In this document: piece by piece, positions 1 through 11,784 of the stretch
Numbering within the stretch: the first letter of the stretch is position 1
How the letters are laid out: every line of letters starts with the position of its first letter
Origin: Adiantum capillus-veneris
Taxonomy: Eukaryota; Streptophyta; Polypodiopsida; Polypodiales; Pteridaceae
Direction: 5' to 3'
Length of the DNA: 64,000 nt
Assembly: GCA_014529385.2 (NCBI GenBank)
Contig: CM043943.1
Span: 104,876,355-104,940,354, forward strand
Notes under the pieces: generated by a model
What the model was told of the DNA's origin: nothing
Databases searched by the model: none
The model's input: only the letters and a program-made list of their open reading frames with translations
Program-made: the position numbers and the translations under genes

Positions 1-675
1 TTTTGTGAAGTTTGGACTTATTTTGACCTCAAACTCAAGCACTTCAAAAATTTCACTTTTCTCTGACAATTCACAACTCCATTGAACTTGAAGTGATGCA
101 AATTTGATGACACTGCATCTTAAACTTGTGCACATCAGTCATACCTCATGACACAGTTAGTTTACCCTTGGCTAATGGTTATATCTCATCTTGGCCTCTT
201 TTAGGTTCACTTAGTGTTTCCTTATGACAATCACCTGTTTTTTTTTTTTCCCCTTTTGTTGGTTTTGGTCACAGTTTTTATGTTTTCTCGAGTGTTGAAT
301 CATAAATTTCAATGTCGACTCTTTTCACCCCTTTCAAGGGTATATGAGGTGGGTTTTGCTTTCAAGGCAAGCAAACAGCCTTATTGTTTCTTCTTTTTGT
401 TTGTTTTTTGCGGTTTTACAGTGTTTTTCTGCTCTATTTCTTCACAAGTATAACAAGCACTCAAAACCAAAAACCATAACTCCTCATTATCCTATTCAAC
501 TAAATCTAACTAGTCGCAGACCCTCGGCAAGACACAGGCTTCCTGGCTATCCACTAGACCTCAGGATACTCTATCCTGGATCTTGTTCTAAAAGTTTTAA
601 GCTCTCTCTAGTCAAAACTAAAGTAAGCTAACCATCACACGAGTGACGTAGATCTCCCTACTTAAGGTCTTGTGT

Positions 676-692
676 CCCCGGTAGCGGCGCCA
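676..692 (-). other. Primer binding site (tRNA-Asp type)
   Basis: On the minus strand the 17 bases just inside the LTR read TGGCGCCGCTACCGGGG, which is nearly complementary to the 3' end of plant tRNA-Asp (…CCCCGGCAACGGCGCCA). A one-base spacer separates it from the LTR. Athila-branch Ty3 elements are known to use this primer. Confidence 0.8.
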
Positions 693-693
693 A

Positions 694-1317
694 TGTTTTA
701 GGGCTTAACTACTCCCCTGTTCATACTCACGAGCACGACACAGACAACATACTTATCATCCGATGACACGACTAACCCGTAGGTTCACGTAGGCAATCTC
801 GTTAGCTTGTCAAGCTGAGACCAATCTACACATACGCACTTTTATGATGCATCAATCACTAACCCTGGTAGAATGCAACCCACCCTATCCCTTAACTCTC
901 ACAACACAGTTTACACGTCCAATGAACTCAAAATCGCATCAAACTTACTAGGCACCATCCTCTCACTAGGACATACTTACCTATAAGTCTAATCTCACCA
1001 GATTTGAACCCTAGCTATCTCGAATGCTGTCGCGATAGACCAACAGGTCATAATCCAAAAGTGGGCGAAACTTAAGTTTATCAGTATCTATGTGTAGCTA
1101 ATCTCTTTCTCATTCCATGAAGCACTTGATTATTGAAAACAGACACCGTTTGTGCTACTTACGAGCAAAACAAGCTCGAGGAAGAATCGATTGCGATCAA
1201 CTCGAAACGGCGAATGTGTGGCGTGGGAGCGTAGCTCTCGGAGAGACTATCGCGGTGATGTGGTTGCGTCGTGAATCCGGTGAGGGAGAAGCGCGTAGCG
1301 AAGAGGATAAGACACAC

Positions 1318-1359
<42 letters not shown>

Positions 1360-1635
1360 ACTCGTACGACATAGGATTAATTCAAATGTTATTCAAAAAA
1401 TGATTCTAAGGTGACTTTTATACTTTAGTCACCTTAGCTCAAAAAATGTACATGGGGTTCTCTTGCTCATGATTACAAAAGTGGGAATAATTATGAGTCC
1501 TGAATAACTGACTAATATTTACATAATTCAGACGAATGGATCAAACTGATAAGACGTCTTTGACATAAAAAAATGGAATTTGATATGATTTACAAATGGG
1601 CTCATTACAACAGTTGGACCAATGGGGCTCCAACA
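694..1635 (-). repeat. LTR, 942 bp
   Basis: It starts with TGTTGGAGCC and ends with CA on the minus strand. A TATA box (TATAAAAG) lies at 1415-1422, and a GA tract lies 58 bp downstream of it at 1321-1357, the same arrangement as in the LTRs at 15829 and 30428. Length is close to those LTRs (950 and 940 bp), but the sequence is a different family. Confidence 0.75.
1321..1357. repeat. (CT)n microsatellite in LTR leader
   Basis: A pure 37-bp CT run (GA in the element's own sense), placed just downstream of the LTR TATA box and so probably inside the transcript leader. Confidence 0.95.
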
Positions 1636-2193
1636 ACAAGACACTGCCAACACTATGTACAATGACAGTCAAAGCGCATTGGCAGTTGCGAGGAACCCAG
1701 TTTTTCATGCTCGCACAAAGCACATTGAGGTGCATTACCACTATGTCAGGGAGAGGCTCTCAGCAGGAGAGATTAACTTGGCTTATGTGCCAACACAGGA
1801 CAACCTTGCAGATCTTTTCCCAAAGGCATTGTCTCGTGAGAAGCTTGAAGCTTTCCGCAAAGCTTTGGGCTTACTCCCCTTTGTGGACTGATCCTATCCT
1901 CAGGGCATGGCACTTCCCTTGACTCACGTGCCAGCTCTCGTTCACCGCATCACTCTAGGGGGGATTTGTTACCATATACATGTGGTAGTGATGTGTGTGA
2001 ATACACTAGGACCGCCAGGGCATTTTTCCCCTCTTTAGGAGGTTTTTCCCCCCGTGCATTGTATATGCGCCCATCACTCTAGGGCTATCTATCTTTCCAT
2101 TGCACACTAAGTAAAACACTCTCTATTGTGTGCCTAGAGCTTCCTTCGTCTTCTCCAAGCTATGTGTGTTTCTCTGCAACCCTAATTCCAACA
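1636..2193 (+). mobile_element. Ty1/copia remnant: RNase H end plus 3' LTR
   Basis: From 1636 to about 1890 the sequence matches the RNase H tail of the Copia element at 32290-37467 (for example the HTKHIEVHYHYVRERL block). A purine tract and a 227-bp 3' LTR (1967-2193) that begins TGTTACCATA and ends CCAACA follow. It is a second copy of the same family, more diverged than the full one. The rest of this copy lies beyond the left-hand Ty3 insertion, outside the window. It sits inside the RNase H region of the older Ty3 element that continues at 2194. Confidence 0.85.
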
Positions 2194-3982
2194 AAAAAGA
2201 CCTTAACAAGCACTCCCATTTTAGAGTGCCCGATTGGAATATAATTTTTCATATGCATATTGATGCATCAAACTTTGCTATTGGGTGTGTTCTAGCTTAA
2301 CCAGGAGAACATAAATTGGACTACCCCATTAGCTTTTCAAGTCATCAATTAAATGATGCTAAGAGAAACTACACCATTACAGAGCGGGAAAGTTTAGCTA
2401 CAATTTATGCAGTAAAGAAATTCCACTACTACCTTCTTGCCAACAAGTTTGTTTTCTATGTTGACCATCAAGCATTGTTGTATCTAGTAAATAAACCTTG
2501 TTTCACGGAAAGAATGACACGAGGTTGTTAATTCTTCTTGAGTTTGATTTTACGGTTGTGGTGAGACCCGGTAAAAGACATGTCATGGAGGATCATTTGT
2601 CTCGCATACCCAATGGTGAAGCCCCTACTGGAATTGATGATGAGTTGCCGATTCCCTGTTCCTAGTCGACACCATGCCTGGATGGAGTGAGAAGATTGTG
2701 AACTTTGTAGTTAATGGTTTTCCACCCAAAGAGCTTTGTAAAGATGTAGCTCGAAAACTGTTAAAAGAATGTGAACCTTATTCTTCAGGAACTCTCTACA
2801 AGCTAGGGAAGGATGATATTCTTAGACGTTGTGCCCGTGAGGATGAGTATTTGTACATATTACAAGAAGCACACATGGGTATAGCCAGAGGACATTTTTC
2901 AGGGGAACTAACTGCTAGAAAGGTGTTGCAATCAGGCTATTGGTGGCCTGCCTTATTCAAGGATGCATCACTTTTTACCAAAGGGTGTGATGAATGCCAA
3001 CGTACAAGATCATGCAATGAAAGGGTAGGATGCGCTTACATCCTATTAAAGTGACTCAACCATTTGAAAAATGGGGTTTAGACTTTGTAGGCCCAATTAG
3101 TCCAGCAGCTCGTAATACTCAATCTCAATATATTATTGTTGCCACTGACTATGTGACAAAGTGGGTGGAAGCCAGGGAGACACGCAAGGCTGATGCAAGG
3201 TCAACTGCTAAGTTTCTCTTTGAGAACATTATTACGTGATTTGGTTGTCCCTTTGAGATTGTGAGTGACAATGGTACTCATTTTATAAATGGAGTGATAA
3301 AAGAACTCACTACCAACTTCATGATAGCTCACCATAATTCCACACCTTATTATCCACAAGCAAATGGCCAACCCAACTGAGAGTACCAACAAGACCTTAA
3401 ATTCTATCTCGACAAAACAGTGGAAGCTCATCGCATAGATTGGGATTTGAAGCCGACTTCAACTCTATGGGCTTATCGTACTTCTTACAAAGTGGCTAAT
3501 TAATTGTACACCATTCAAAATGGTATATGGCCAAGAAGCAGTTATGCCATGGGAATTTGTAATTCCTAGTCTACACGTAGCTTCACAAGAAGGTTGGGAT
3601 GGTAACCCTTTAGTTGAGCGTTTATATATACTTGAGAGGTTAGATGAAAAAAGACAATTGACTGTGCAAAATGCACTTGTGGAAAAAGATAGAAGGAAGA
3701 AATGGTTTGACCGTCATCGAAAGGACGAAGATATCAATGTTGATGATAAAGTCCTTATGTATGGAGTGCGTAACGAGAAGAAAAAGTTGAAATATGCGGA
3801 AAAAGAACCACTATAGAGTATGCAAAATCACCCCAGAAGGTACCATTTGGGTCGAAACTCTTGATGGAGTTGAAACCATTGGATTCCTCAATGGGAGGAA
3901 ATTTAAAAGATATTATGATCCTTTAATCCAAGAGGAACTACGTGCCATCCATTAAAAAAAGGCAGCCAAGGCACAAGATGAG

Positions 3983-5195
3983 TTGAAGAAGATACAAGCT
4001 CAAGCTGAGGCTAAGGAGCGACAACAACGTATAAGACGCCAACAAGAGGCCAACCTGGGGGTTACACATGCATTCCACGTTCAAACAGAGGATGATTATT
4101 TGGACTCTGACACACCTCTACGATACCCTATTGAGCTAAATAGCACCTATGGAAAAGTTCTATATAACGCCTTATTGGACATGGGTGCTAAGTATAATCT
4201 GCTATCATATGGGGTGTGTGGTGTCAGTTAGGAAAGACATCTCTATCTGAGAGTATTATCCAAGTCAAGGGTGTCAACAAGAAAAAAAACACGGTTTTTG
4301 AAATCTGGCACACTTCTGTCAGTTATGACAATGGGGTTGTAGCTCAAGACTTTCATGCTTGCTGGAACTATGGAGGGTAATATAAACCTAGGACGCACGT
4401 GGATGATAGCCACCAAATGCACTATTGATTGGGGGTGTCACAATGCAGAAACCAACTCTTATCCTTACCACTCAAGCCATAGTCCCTGAGATATTGCCTC
4501 TTAAGGAAATAAAACCCAAAACATTGCATGTCTAGGAGGTTGAACCATATGTCCCTTTAGCCCAACTCTCTAGAGCTTCAACTCTGTAGTTGAAATAAAT
4601 CTTGAGACACACAAGACCCATCCTAATATACATAGAGTGGGTCCCTAAAGCTTCTTTAGCGACCATTGCTAGTGCTAAAAAATAGGACTCTGGTAAGAGA
4701 CGTCCCACTTGACCCAAGAAATGTAAAGAAATGTTGTGTTGGATTCCTAAAAAACTATATAAAGCCCAAGGCTACTGTGAAGGAAATGATCAAATCTGGG
4801 TGCCAAAACGTAAATTGTGTTGTTACCTATCACCTGACCCATGTGAGCTCGATCATGTAGCTCCAAAACGATTTGAAGATTACGAAAAGGAAAAAATCAC
4901 CAAATGCTACACACCCGCTCCAAAACTAGTTTGGGTACCGAAGAAAGAACGATTTGTTCCACCTAGCTCAGGAACAAGGAAGTCAAATGAAGCTTCTTGC
5001 TCTTCATGTAGTAATTCATATACGGAAATAGAAGCTTCGACACAACCTCCACCTACCATTGTACATATCCATACAAACAAAAAAGAATTTTCACCTCCCG
5101 TTGTAAGTTCACCACCTAAAATAGCGTTGCAAATAAAATTTTGGGAGAGTACCTTACCACCCTTGAAACTAGATGAAACGTATAGGGCAATCTAA
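3983..5195 (+). pseudogene. Second retropepsin-like site and W-x-P-K repeats of E1
   Basis: Downstream of the integrase tail, about 3983-4231 encodes a charged linker (QAQAEAKERQQR) and a protease-like ALLDMGAKYNLLS block. From about 4630 to 5000 come at least four short repeats of the form W-[VI]-P-K (EWVPKA, CWIPKK, IWVPKR, VWVPKK). The same linker, site and repeats occur in the same order in the 678-residue frame of the young element (22902-24938), so this is a shared part of the lineage and not an accident of one copy. Function is unknown; a second protease or a nucleic-acid-binding tail are guesses. Decayed. Confidence 0.6.
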
Positions 5196-5296
5196 AACTA
5201 TTGGTTAAATCCTTCACCCATAATAACTTGGAACAATTGGTTTCAAAGGGTGATGACATTCTTCTAAAGGTATGATCTACCCAAGGAAGGGGGGAG

Positions 5297-5880
5297 TGTT
5301 TGCGGACATCCATCATTCACTTGCTTCTCTCTTAGCCTTCCTCCCTTACCTCTCAATCTCCAATCTTAGAGAATGTATATAATAGCCTTATACTCAAGGA
5401 AACCAAAATAAAAAAGTAAAAGCGCAAGAGCCACCCAAAAAAAAATCTAAATACCTACAAGTTCTATAAATGCCCCAAGATCATAAAAACACATTATGCA
5501 CTAGGACACGACCTTTTAACATGACCCTTATAATATTTGCACTCTAACCATCATCTATCTGTGTGTATGGATATGGCTAGTACACTAGAGTCACCCACTC
5601 CTGCCATGGGTGAGAGGTACCCTATTTCCTTTTCACAAGTGTTTCACATAGTCTACCCTATGCTTTCTTGTGAATGGGATCTGGTAGACACGCTAGCATG
5701 TGAGAGGAATTTTGAGGAATTAGAATGGTTGATATGTCTCTTGACCACGACTAATCCATACTTAGTAGAGAACGTCTCCCCGATGCCTCTTGACAATTCA
5801 TCTTTGAGTTGAACACTTCAAGAACCTTCGTCATTTAAGCATAAAAATCACCTCAAGCTTTGGGGTGCAAGGTTCCCACA
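5297..5880 (+). repeat. 3' LTR of E1, right edge uncertain
   Basis: It begins TGTTTGCGGA directly after the polypurine tract. TATA-like TATATAAT occurs near 5377. The right edge meets a minus-strand LTR fragment of element A near 5880, and I cannot place the boundary exactly. Confidence 0.5.
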
Positions 5881-6221
5881 AACACTTTAAGCACTTTAGT
5901 TAGCAAGCCGACAAGCACCTCATGCTTGGGTGGGGTTCCCACCTCAAGGTCAACCCTAGCTTGCCTAAGGTGCCTAAGGTCAAAGGACTTTTTAACACTA
6001 ACTTTTGGAGGTCTTTAATGAAGTTGACCTTAAGGTTTGTCAGCTCCATTAGGTAGAATTGCTCTTTAATATACCATCTCTCATTTGAACCCCTTTAACT
6101 TGGCCCTGTGTTGAGACAGATCCATAATCAGATGTCTATATTCTGTTTATTCTCCCACATTAAATGATTAGTTTAATATGAGAAAATCATTTGGGTTGGT
6201 TGAATATTAGATTTTATGGCA
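5880..6221 (-). repeat. Partial 3' LTR of element A
   Basis: Read on the minus strand it starts TGCCATAAAATCTAATAT and aligns for about 330 bp with the beginning of the element C LTR at 51839. It then loses similarity next to the E1 LTR, so it is truncated. The purine-rich stretch AAGAGAGAGGTAA on its inner side fits a polypurine tract. Confidence 0.65.
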
Positions 6222-6362
6222 TTACCTCTCTCTTGAAATCATAGTCGTCCTCGACTATGAGGTAGAAGAGATAAAGTCTTAGTCATTAGTCTACGTTTCT
6301 TAGTGGTTAGAGGATTCCTTATCACCTTGCGAAATCATTCCAGAATGGATGACTAGTCATGT

Positions 6363-6690
6363 TGTTGACAGGCACACTTGTATGTCAGTTATTTGGTCAA
6401 TTGGATGTAGTATGTTGGTCAATCGGATATTTGTAGTTGGTCGGATTATGGTCAGCTAGACTGTGATAAGTCGGATATTTCTCTGAAATTGGATGTCAGA
6501 TTCTGTTAGGCTTAGTCGGATTTAGTTAGGAGGTAGGTTAAATCTATAAATTGTAATGTTTGAGACGAAGAAAGATGAAAAATTAGTTACGAGTCTCTCT
6601 TCTCTCTTTTCTTGCTTCTCTCAGTCTTTACATGCAGTTTTGAGAATCGTTCTCTGTGTTTTTCCCTGTTGAGGGTATAAGCCCTCAACA
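6363..6690. repeat. Left LTR of the small element
   Basis: 328 bp, TG…CA ends, with the short inverted ends TGTTGA/TCAACA. Confidence 0.75.
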
Positions 6691-7782
6691 CTTTGGTGAT
6701 CACGGAGTTATAGTGATGAAAACTCACGATTTTCTATGATGTTGAGATGCGGGTGCTGATGATAATGGTAGCAAAGTGCAGAGGTTTCAAGCAAGGATTG
6801 GAGAGAATGTGATTAAAGCTGCCACGCAGAGGTTTCAGAACAGAGGGTGCAATGGTCACAGAAGGTGTGAAGATGGCAGCATGGAGGCAGGTCACCGATT
6901 GGAAGGGTTCTTGACATAGCCATGGCGGGGTTCATTGGCAATGGAATTTCAATGTTTTGCGACTAGGTGTATCAGATATAATTGAGGGCCTCATGAAGGA
7001 TGGAAAGCAAATGGAGGAAATCACCTTTGCTACTGAATTTGGTCTCTTCAAGCACTTTCAATCTATGACGTTGTTGAGGGTTTACCTGAAGGATGCCAGA
7101 AATGCTATTTAAAATACTCTGAAACGGGTTCACACTACCACAACAACTCAGAATGATGCAACCCAAAAGGTGCTAATAGCTTTGAAAGTGGTTTTGAAAG
7201 AAATCAACGATCTCAAGCTTAAAGTGGGTTATCCTTCCACCACCCTGGAGAGGCGAGTTTTACTACTTGATAGAGGTAAAGTGGATAGAAAGCGTTCTAC
7301 TATTATAGAGTCAGCAGCCTCACATGTCAAGGACGTCATGCAGAATCTGACAAGGAGTTATTATAGTAAGTGGGTTGGCAGAGGAAGATCTGATCTTAGA
7401 CAGAGTGTTGAATATGGAGTGGAAAGTGTGAGCAGAATACAAAATGCATCGAAGCATCGACATCAAGTTTTTTTTTCTAGAGTCTGCTTCAAGAAGATGA
7501 CCTTAGCAAGGATGGAGTGATATCAAGGGGGCATACCAGGCAAAGAAGACTGGATGTACCACCACAAAGACACATTACCTGTAGGGATCATAAACTTGGA
7601 CAAGTATTTGGAGGAATCTTTGGGTGATTCAATGCCTATTGATGTCATTATGTTTTTTCAACCTATTTCATTCTCAAATCTTTGTAATCTTATGCCTAAT
7701 GTGATAAGGCATTTGACTCTGATCCAGGGATATGTGGATTCGTGTCAGATTTCTACGAAATCCACCACCGGGTTGTGCCATG

Positions 7783-8104
7783 TGTTGACAGACACACTTG
7801 TATGTCAGTTATTTGGTCAATCGGATGTTGTATGTTGGTCAGTCAAATATTTGTAGTTGGTCGGATTATGGTAAGTTGGATATTTCTCTGAAATCGGATG
7901 TTTGTTAGTCAAATTCTGTTAGGCTTAGTCGGATTCAGTTAGGAGGTAGGTTAAAGCTATACATTGTAATGTTTTGAGACGAGCAAATATGAAAAATCAG
8001 TTACGAGTCTCTCCTTCTCTTTTCTTGCTCTCTCTCAGTCTTTACAGGTAGTTTTGAAACTTGTTCTTTGTGTTTTTCCATATTGAGGGTGTAAGCCCTC
8101 AACA
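7783..8104. repeat. Right LTR of the small element
   Basis: 322 bp, aligned along its full length with 6363-6690. Confidence 0.75.
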
Positions 8105-8358
8105 AGTCCATTTGGTGTTTGGGAGACATAACTGCCGCAAGCATGTCTGCTCTTTAGTCCATAACATACTCCCAAAGTAGAGTGACAAATTCTACTTGGT
8201 GTTTGAGTGACGTCATCATCATAGACATGATTCTAAACATGCATACTATTTAAATTTGTGCACAAAAGAGGATTAGTCTTATACGACAAGAACATTGTTC
8301 ATTTAGAAAGCATTCACATTTGCTTACTCTAGTGCAACATTGTAAGCATTGACAAGGT

Positions 8359-9199
8359 TCATATTATCATTAAGTTGTATTCCTTGCATCCATCTTGCAA
8401 CTTCAAAAGGATAATTTTTGAACTTAATAAGATTCCCTCGGATATCTTACCATGCCGTAGTACCTTGTCTTCATGCCGAAGGATAGCTTCGGGTTGTAGC
8501 ACCTCTTCTTGGTCTTCAATTTCTAGAGGATCTTCAATAATTGGTTCTCTTGGTGGCTCTCCTTTGTAGGGCTTAAGTAGGCTCCCATGAAAAGCATTGT
8601 GTATGAGCCAATGGTTGGGCAACTTGAGTTGATAAGCCATGTCATTAATTGGCTTCAAGATTTGAAAAGGATCATAGTATCTTTTTGCTAATTTAGCATA
8701 ATACTTTTGATGGCCCGTAGGAATTCTTCCTGTCGTTTGCCTCAATCGAGCCTTGGGAAACTTAAGTAAGATGCAATCATTTTCTTTGAATGTTAAGGCC
8801 CTTCTGTGCTTTTCAGCAGCTTTTTGCCTTTGTTGAGAGATGAATATAGCCTCCTTAACCTTTTGAAAAGATTCTTGTAGGTCACGGCTATACTCGTCAG
8901 CAGCAGTGAAGATCTTCCTGTGTACTTTAAGTAGCAAGGAACTTTTAGCTTTTTCCTCTCTGATCTCAAAAGGTGCTTTTCTTGTAGTAGTATGGATAGT
9001 ATTATTGTACGCATACTCTATAAGGGGTAAGTAATTCTCCCATTGTGAGCGTTGATCTACTTCTCTAGCATAAGTCTTTAGTAAATCGAGTATTGTAAGA
9101 TTGGCTATCTCACTTTGGCCATCCGTTTGTGGTGATAGGCCGAAGAGAAATTCAATCTTGTATCTAGATTTTCAAAGAGACCTTTCCAAAAATTAATGT
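8359..9199 (-). pseudogene. Integrase tail and chromodomain-like end of element A
   Basis: The minus strand encodes an integrase C-terminal region (KRYYDPFQILKPINDMAYQL, NHWLIHNAFHGSLLKPYKG) followed by LQPEAILRHEDKVLRHGK, which resembles the start of the chromodomain that plant chromoviruses carry at the end of integrase. The chromodomain is thought to guide integration to marked chromatin. Decayed. Confidence 0.7.
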
Positions 9200-10634
9200 T
9201 CATTTTAGGATCTCTATCTGACACGATGGATGTTGGTAATCCATGGTGTTTGAAAGTTTGAGATATGATTGGTGTGCCTTAATAGTCTTTTTGACAGGGA
9301 TAAAGTGTCCTTGCTTCCTAAAATTGTTGACTATTGTAACGCATAGCCTATTGCCGTTGAGAAGATAACCATCCTGCAAGATGAATGGTTCCTCTTTCTT
9401 GCCCAAAGCAAGGGCTGACATTATGTCTCTAAAGTCAGGGTCAGTAGCATACTCATCTATCATAGAAGATAGATCATTGTGAGTAGCTATAGACACCGGA
9501 TTAACTTTTGTTCGTTGTGAAAGTGCATCGGCCACTTGATTGTCCTTACCTGCAATGTGAGCAATATGAAAATTAAATTGTGAAAGAAAATTTTCCCACC
9601 TCATTTCTTTGTCGGAAAGCTTGGTTTGCACCATGAAATACTTGAGACTTTGTTGGTCGGTTTGAAGAATAAATGGAGTCCCCAATAAGTAGTGCTTCCA
9701 TGTGTCTAGGACATGTAGAACAGCTAAAATCTCTTTCTCATAAATGCCCAAGACTCGTTCTCATCAGTATTGAGCCTTTGGCTGTCATATGTTATGGCAT
9801 GCCCTTCTTGAAGCAAAAATGCTCCAAGGCAATCACCGCAAGCATCACATTGAAACTCAAATGGCTTTGAGAGATCCGGAAGCATGAGGACTGGTTGAGA
9901 GGTAAGCTTCTCCTTGAGCTTGTCAAAAGCATTTTTCTCCTTAGCAGTCCATACATACTTAGCGTTCTTCTTAGTTAAGTCGTGTAGTGGTCCTACTATT
10001 TGAGAGAATTTTTCTATGAAGTGTCTATAGTGTGCGCACATACCAATAAAGCTTCTTAGCTCATGTAGATTCCTTGGATTAGGCCATGATTTTATTACCT
10101 CTAACTTTGATGGATCCATATGGATACCATCGTGAGAGATAATATGACCTAGGTATTGAATCTCTTGAAGGAAAATTCGCTTTTCTTTTGGTTGAGAAAA
10201 AGCTTGTTCTCCCTCAATGCTTGAAAAGTCACCTGGAGATGTTGCTTATGTTCCTCCAAAGACTTGGAGTAGATGATAATATCATCAAAGAACACTCCAA
10301 TGAATTTACTATAATGTCTAAAATTTTTCTCCAGTAGGCCGTGCCAATTTTGCATCAATTTGTTTAGCGAGAATATTACGAGATGCTCTCATCTCTCCAA
10401 AGTGAAAACGCAGGGAGCCAACACATGGACAAGTGAGAGAGAGAGATTTTTGGTTGAAGGGGAGGAAAATGGAGCGAGTTTAAGAGAAACAATGGGCACG
10501 CGGTGGAGCAAAAGGGAGAAGCAGCGAGAAGGGGTGGATTTTTTTTGAGTTCCCGTTTTCAGGTAGCCGATGCAATGGTGTGTTTCACGCGAGAGTGCCC
10601 GAGTGTAGAATCTGCGAATGAGGGGAAGGCATAG

Positions 10635-10678
<44 letters not shown>

Positions 10679-11122
10679 CCCCCCCCCCCCCCCATACGCA
10701 GAGCAGGGCACAGAGTTGAACGGTCGAACGCCCAAGGATGTGTGGGGGCTTGGGAGGCACACACGATGATTGAACGTAGTTGGTGCATTAGTCAAGCCAA
10801 AAGGCATGACTATATATTCATAAAGACCAAACGTTGTGCGAAACGCGGTCTTTAGGATATCTTCATCCACTATCCTTATTTGATGATAGCCACTTTTAAG
10901 ATCAATCCTACTGAAGTAGGTAGAGCCTTGTATCTTATCAAACAGTTCTTCTACCCGAGGCACCGGAAATTTTTTTTTGATAGTGATATGGTTTAGTGCT
11001 CTATAGTCCACACACATACAATATGTACCATCTCTCTTTTGCACTAAAAGGACTGGAGAACAAAAGGGAGAGGAACTAGGCCTCACCATCCCTTTGTCTA
11101 CCAATTCCTGTACTTGCCTCAT
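9200..11122 (-). pseudogene. Reverse transcriptase and RNase H of element A
   Basis: Reverse transcriptase motifs are plain on the minus strand: [42 protein letters not shown] and FFDDIIIYSKS. RNase H follows (LGIYEKEILAVLHVLDTW, IAGKDNQVADALSQR). The family's usual order is kept. A 430-bp insert (10338-10766) interrupts it. Element B carries the same region without the insert. Confidence 0.8.
10338..10766. repeat. 430-bp insert with CT and C runs in element A
   Basis: Comparison with the same part of element B (31368-31600) shows extra DNA here. It contains a CT run (about 10637-10676) followed by 18 cytosines (10676-10693). The edges are approximate. I do not recognise it as a known element, and no target duplication is clear. 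Confidence 0.55.
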
Positions 11123-11149
11123 GATCTCCTCTTGTTGAGCTTGTGAGAC

Positions 11150-11764
11150 TCAGTAAGGAGGCTTGTTAGGCAGTGAGCTTCCTGGAAGGAGCTCAATGCA
11201 ATGGTCATCATCCCCTCGTTTTGGAGGTAAGTCCATAGGGATATCATCGATGAACACATCTTGGAATCCTTTTAGAAATTTAGACAAGTCTAACTCTTCT
11301 TGATTCCTACCATTTACATTTGATGAAACATTAGGATCTTTTAAAGACTCTTTGACAAAAATCATGTACGCAAAAACTGAGCTAGCCATTGATTTATCAA
11401 AAGCCGGAGAATTTACAAGTGGAATGGTGCAACCATGCTCACTAGCATCTATATACATGTTCTTTCCCCTGTAGGTGAAGTAAATTCTCCTTTTAGGGAA
11501 CTTCGTATTGGCAGCCATGCGATCAAACCATGGCGCCCCTAGGATAGCATCCTCATGTTGGAGAGGAGAGATGAAAAAGTCTTCTTTGTCGACATAGCTT
11601 TGGACATGAAGCCTCAACTTCCCAATCAACAGAGTAACGGAGGCTTGCTGTCCCTTGAAAATTGTGTCAGTCATTACCATATCTCCCATCTCAAAAGCTT
11701 GAATGCCCAACTTGGTGGCCAGCTCTGTTGATATGAAGTTGTGAGTAGAGCCAGGGTCAAACAA
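11150..11764 (-). pseudogene. Retropepsin of element A
   Basis: The minus-strand frame begins MFDPGSTHNFISTELATKLG, the aspartic-protease site of plant Ty3 elements (usually D[ST]GSTHNFIS), and continues to the linker before reverse transcriptase. Confidence 0.7.
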
Positions 11765-11784
11765 GATGAAGGCATCATGCTCTC

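Larger units (their letters stand above)
1..1635 (-). mobile_element. 5' end of an Athila/Tat-type Ty3 LTR element
   Basis: Read on the minus strand, this is the start of a Ty3 element: a 5' LTR (694-1635), a tRNA-Asp primer site (676-692) and about 675 bp of untranslated leader that runs off the left edge of the window. The order LTR, primer site, leader and the leader's wording resemble the young element at 15829-31367, but the LTR sequence differs, so it is a related but separate family. The LTR begins inside a Copia remnant at 1636, so this insertion is younger than that Copia copy. No coding domain of this element is inside the window. With one LTR visible, no age can be estimated. Confidence 0.75.
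2194..5880 (+). mobile_element. Ty3 element E1 (Athila/Tat-like), RNase H to 3' LTR
   Basis: A decayed plus-strand Ty3 element. In order I can read RNase H (about 2240-2620, with TITERESLATIYAVKKF), the integrase zinc finger (about 2870-3030, ending CDECQR), integrase core (about 3060-3560, with WGLDFVGPIS and a YGQEAVMP tail), integrase C-terminal part (to about 3930), then a second aspartic-protease-like stretch and W-x-P-K repeats (3983-5195). A polypurine tract AAGGAAGGGGGGAG (5283-5296) precedes a 3' LTR starting TGTTTGCGGA at 5297; its right end is unclear, near 5880. It is broken in many places and old. It was hit by the Copia copy ending at 2193. Confidence 0.75.
6363..8104. mobile_element. 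Small non-autonomous LTR element (TRIM/LARD-like)
   Basis: Two direct repeats of about 325 bp (6363-6690 and 7783-8104), both starting TGTTGACAG and ending CCCTCAACA, flank about 1.09 kb. The interior has no recognisable reverse transcriptase, integrase or gag; its longest frame (7170-7520, plus strand) reads as a lysine-rich helical protein I do not recognise. The two LTRs differ by several percent including small length changes, so the copy is much older than the Copia and 15.5-kb insertions. No clean target duplication is visible (CATGT on the left, AGTCC on the right). Orientation is uncertain; TTTGGTGATCACGGAG right after the left LTR could be a primer site if plus. Confidence 0.7.
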
